NCBI GenBank assembly: GCA_947495685.1
Contig: CANLZY010000005.1
Coordinates: 62,001-126,000 of the forward strand
Length of the DNA: 64,000 nucleotides
Direction: 5' to 3'
Origin: an uncultured Tropicimonas sp.
Lineage (GTDB): Bacteria; Pseudomonadota; Alphaproteobacteria; Rhodobacterales; Rhodobacteraceae
Shown here: piece after piece, positions 63,600-64,000 of the stretch
Numbering within the stretch: the stretch's first letter is position 1
Layout: each line of letters starts with the position of its first letter
The notes under the pieces: model-generated
Told to the model about the DNA's origin: nothing
The model's input: the letters and a program-made list of their open reading frames with translations, nothing else
Databases searched by the model: none
Made by a program: the position numbers and the translations under genes

Positions 63600-64000
63600 C
63601 TCCATCAGCCCGAGATCCATGAGCTGCCTCGAATTCCATTCGAACGGCAGCGAGTTGTACCACCAGAAGCTGGGAATATCGAAGGTCGATCCGGGGTTGA
63701 GCTTTAGCGCCTTGGCGGTTCGGAACGAACAGACCGCCGCCGTCAGGTTGTTGTGCCAGGGGCAGGCGTAGGTGTTGTATTCCTCGTCGTCGAACGTGTG
63801 GTCGGGGCGCAGGCGCAGCCCTGGTTTGGCGCGGAACAGCGAGATCCTGTCGATCCGGCGGCGGTCCTTGGGGACGTGTTCCTCAAAGCGCCAGCGCAGG
63901 CCGCCAAAGAAATCCAGTTGCCGGTCCTTCGGGCCATCCTTGCCGTCGCGGGACAGGGCGAAATAACCGGAGCGGTCAAGGTGCGCGGTCTCGCGAGAGA
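63582..64000 (-). CDS. C-terminal part of an unknown protein, cut by the window edge
   Basis: A minus-strand frame is open from the right edge to a TAG at 63582-63584, 138 codons without a start. The visible residues are ordinary for a globular protein: QLDFFGGLRWRFEEHVPKDR, LFRAKPGLRLRPDHTFDD, YACPWHNNLTAAVCSFRTAKA and a Trp-rich end SFWWYNSLPFEWNS. The tail ends GQWF. I do not recognise the family. The protein must continue to the right of the window. Confidence 0.6.
   Translation of the reverse strand, partial: SRETAHLDRSGYFALSRDGKDGPKDRQLDFFGGLRWRFEEHVPKDRRRIDRISLFRAKPGLRLRPDHTFDDEEYNTYACPWHNNLTAAVCSFRTAKALKLNPGSTFDIPSFWWYNSLPFEWNSRQLMDLGLMEPGQWF

Overview
The window looks like a piece of chromosome from a high-GC alphaproteobacterium of the Rhodobacterales (Roseobacter type). 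This is inferred from gene content: a GcrA cell-cycle regulator, a Fur-family Irr-like gene divergent from fabA-fabB-fabI, a TRAP transporter with its catabolic genes, MeaB, tandem DUF6455 proteins and many small lineage-typical lipoproteins. No rRNA, tRNA, CRISPR array, prophage or intact insertion sequence was seen.

Layout. 1-3.6 kb: a decayed stretch with one frameshifted pseudogene, then three secreted proteins (DUF3047, fasciclin, aggregation-factor-core-like) and a 600-bp gene-free leader. 3.6-6.0 kb: a lone GH31 alpha-glucosidase. 6.1-18.7 kb: a long minus-strand catabolic block. In transcription order it holds an SDR, a GarR-like reductase, a DenD-like epimerase/dehydrogenase, a TRAP binding protein, a hairpin, an enolase-superfamily dehydratase, the TRAP small and large permeases, a PhyH-type dioxygenase, a Gfo/Idh/MocA dehydrogenase, a quinate/shikimate-dehydrogenase-like enzyme, a beta-hydroxyacid dehydrogenase and a DMT exporter. 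The substrate is unknown; a hydroxy or sugar acid or cyclitol acid is my inference.

19-45.8 kb: mostly housekeeping. It includes a Nudix protein, an M48 lipoprotein protease, two DUF6455 proteins behind an FNR-type palindrome, RimO, an ABC-2 exporter split around gcrA, ArgD-ArgF, HrpB-DUF3108, MeaB, ribosomal protein L28, a DUF2946-like/PCuAC copper pair, a sirtuin, a low-molecular-weight phosphatase, PPK2, an entericidin, a PhnA-like protein, an orphan Phd antitoxin and LepA.

46-58 kb: accessory genes. They include an RTX protein, a ring-cleavage-type VOC protein, an esterase, an FNR-site small protein, a second enolase-superfamily enzyme with an unusual metal-ligand motif, and a tightly packed minus-strand operon (HAD dehalogenase, hydrolase, Thr/Ser dehydratase, PcaD-like lactonase, MFS transporter, Zn alcohol dehydrogenase). 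58-64 kb: the fabA-fabB-fabI operon divergent from the Irr-like gene, small secreted proteins, and a gene cut by the right edge.

No system here is certain to be undescribed. The best candidates for new biology are the TRAP-linked catabolic block, the orphan Phd gene behind a GACC-rich repeat cluster, and the FNR-box-linked DUF6455 pair. All function calls rest on reading motifs by eye; no database search was run.
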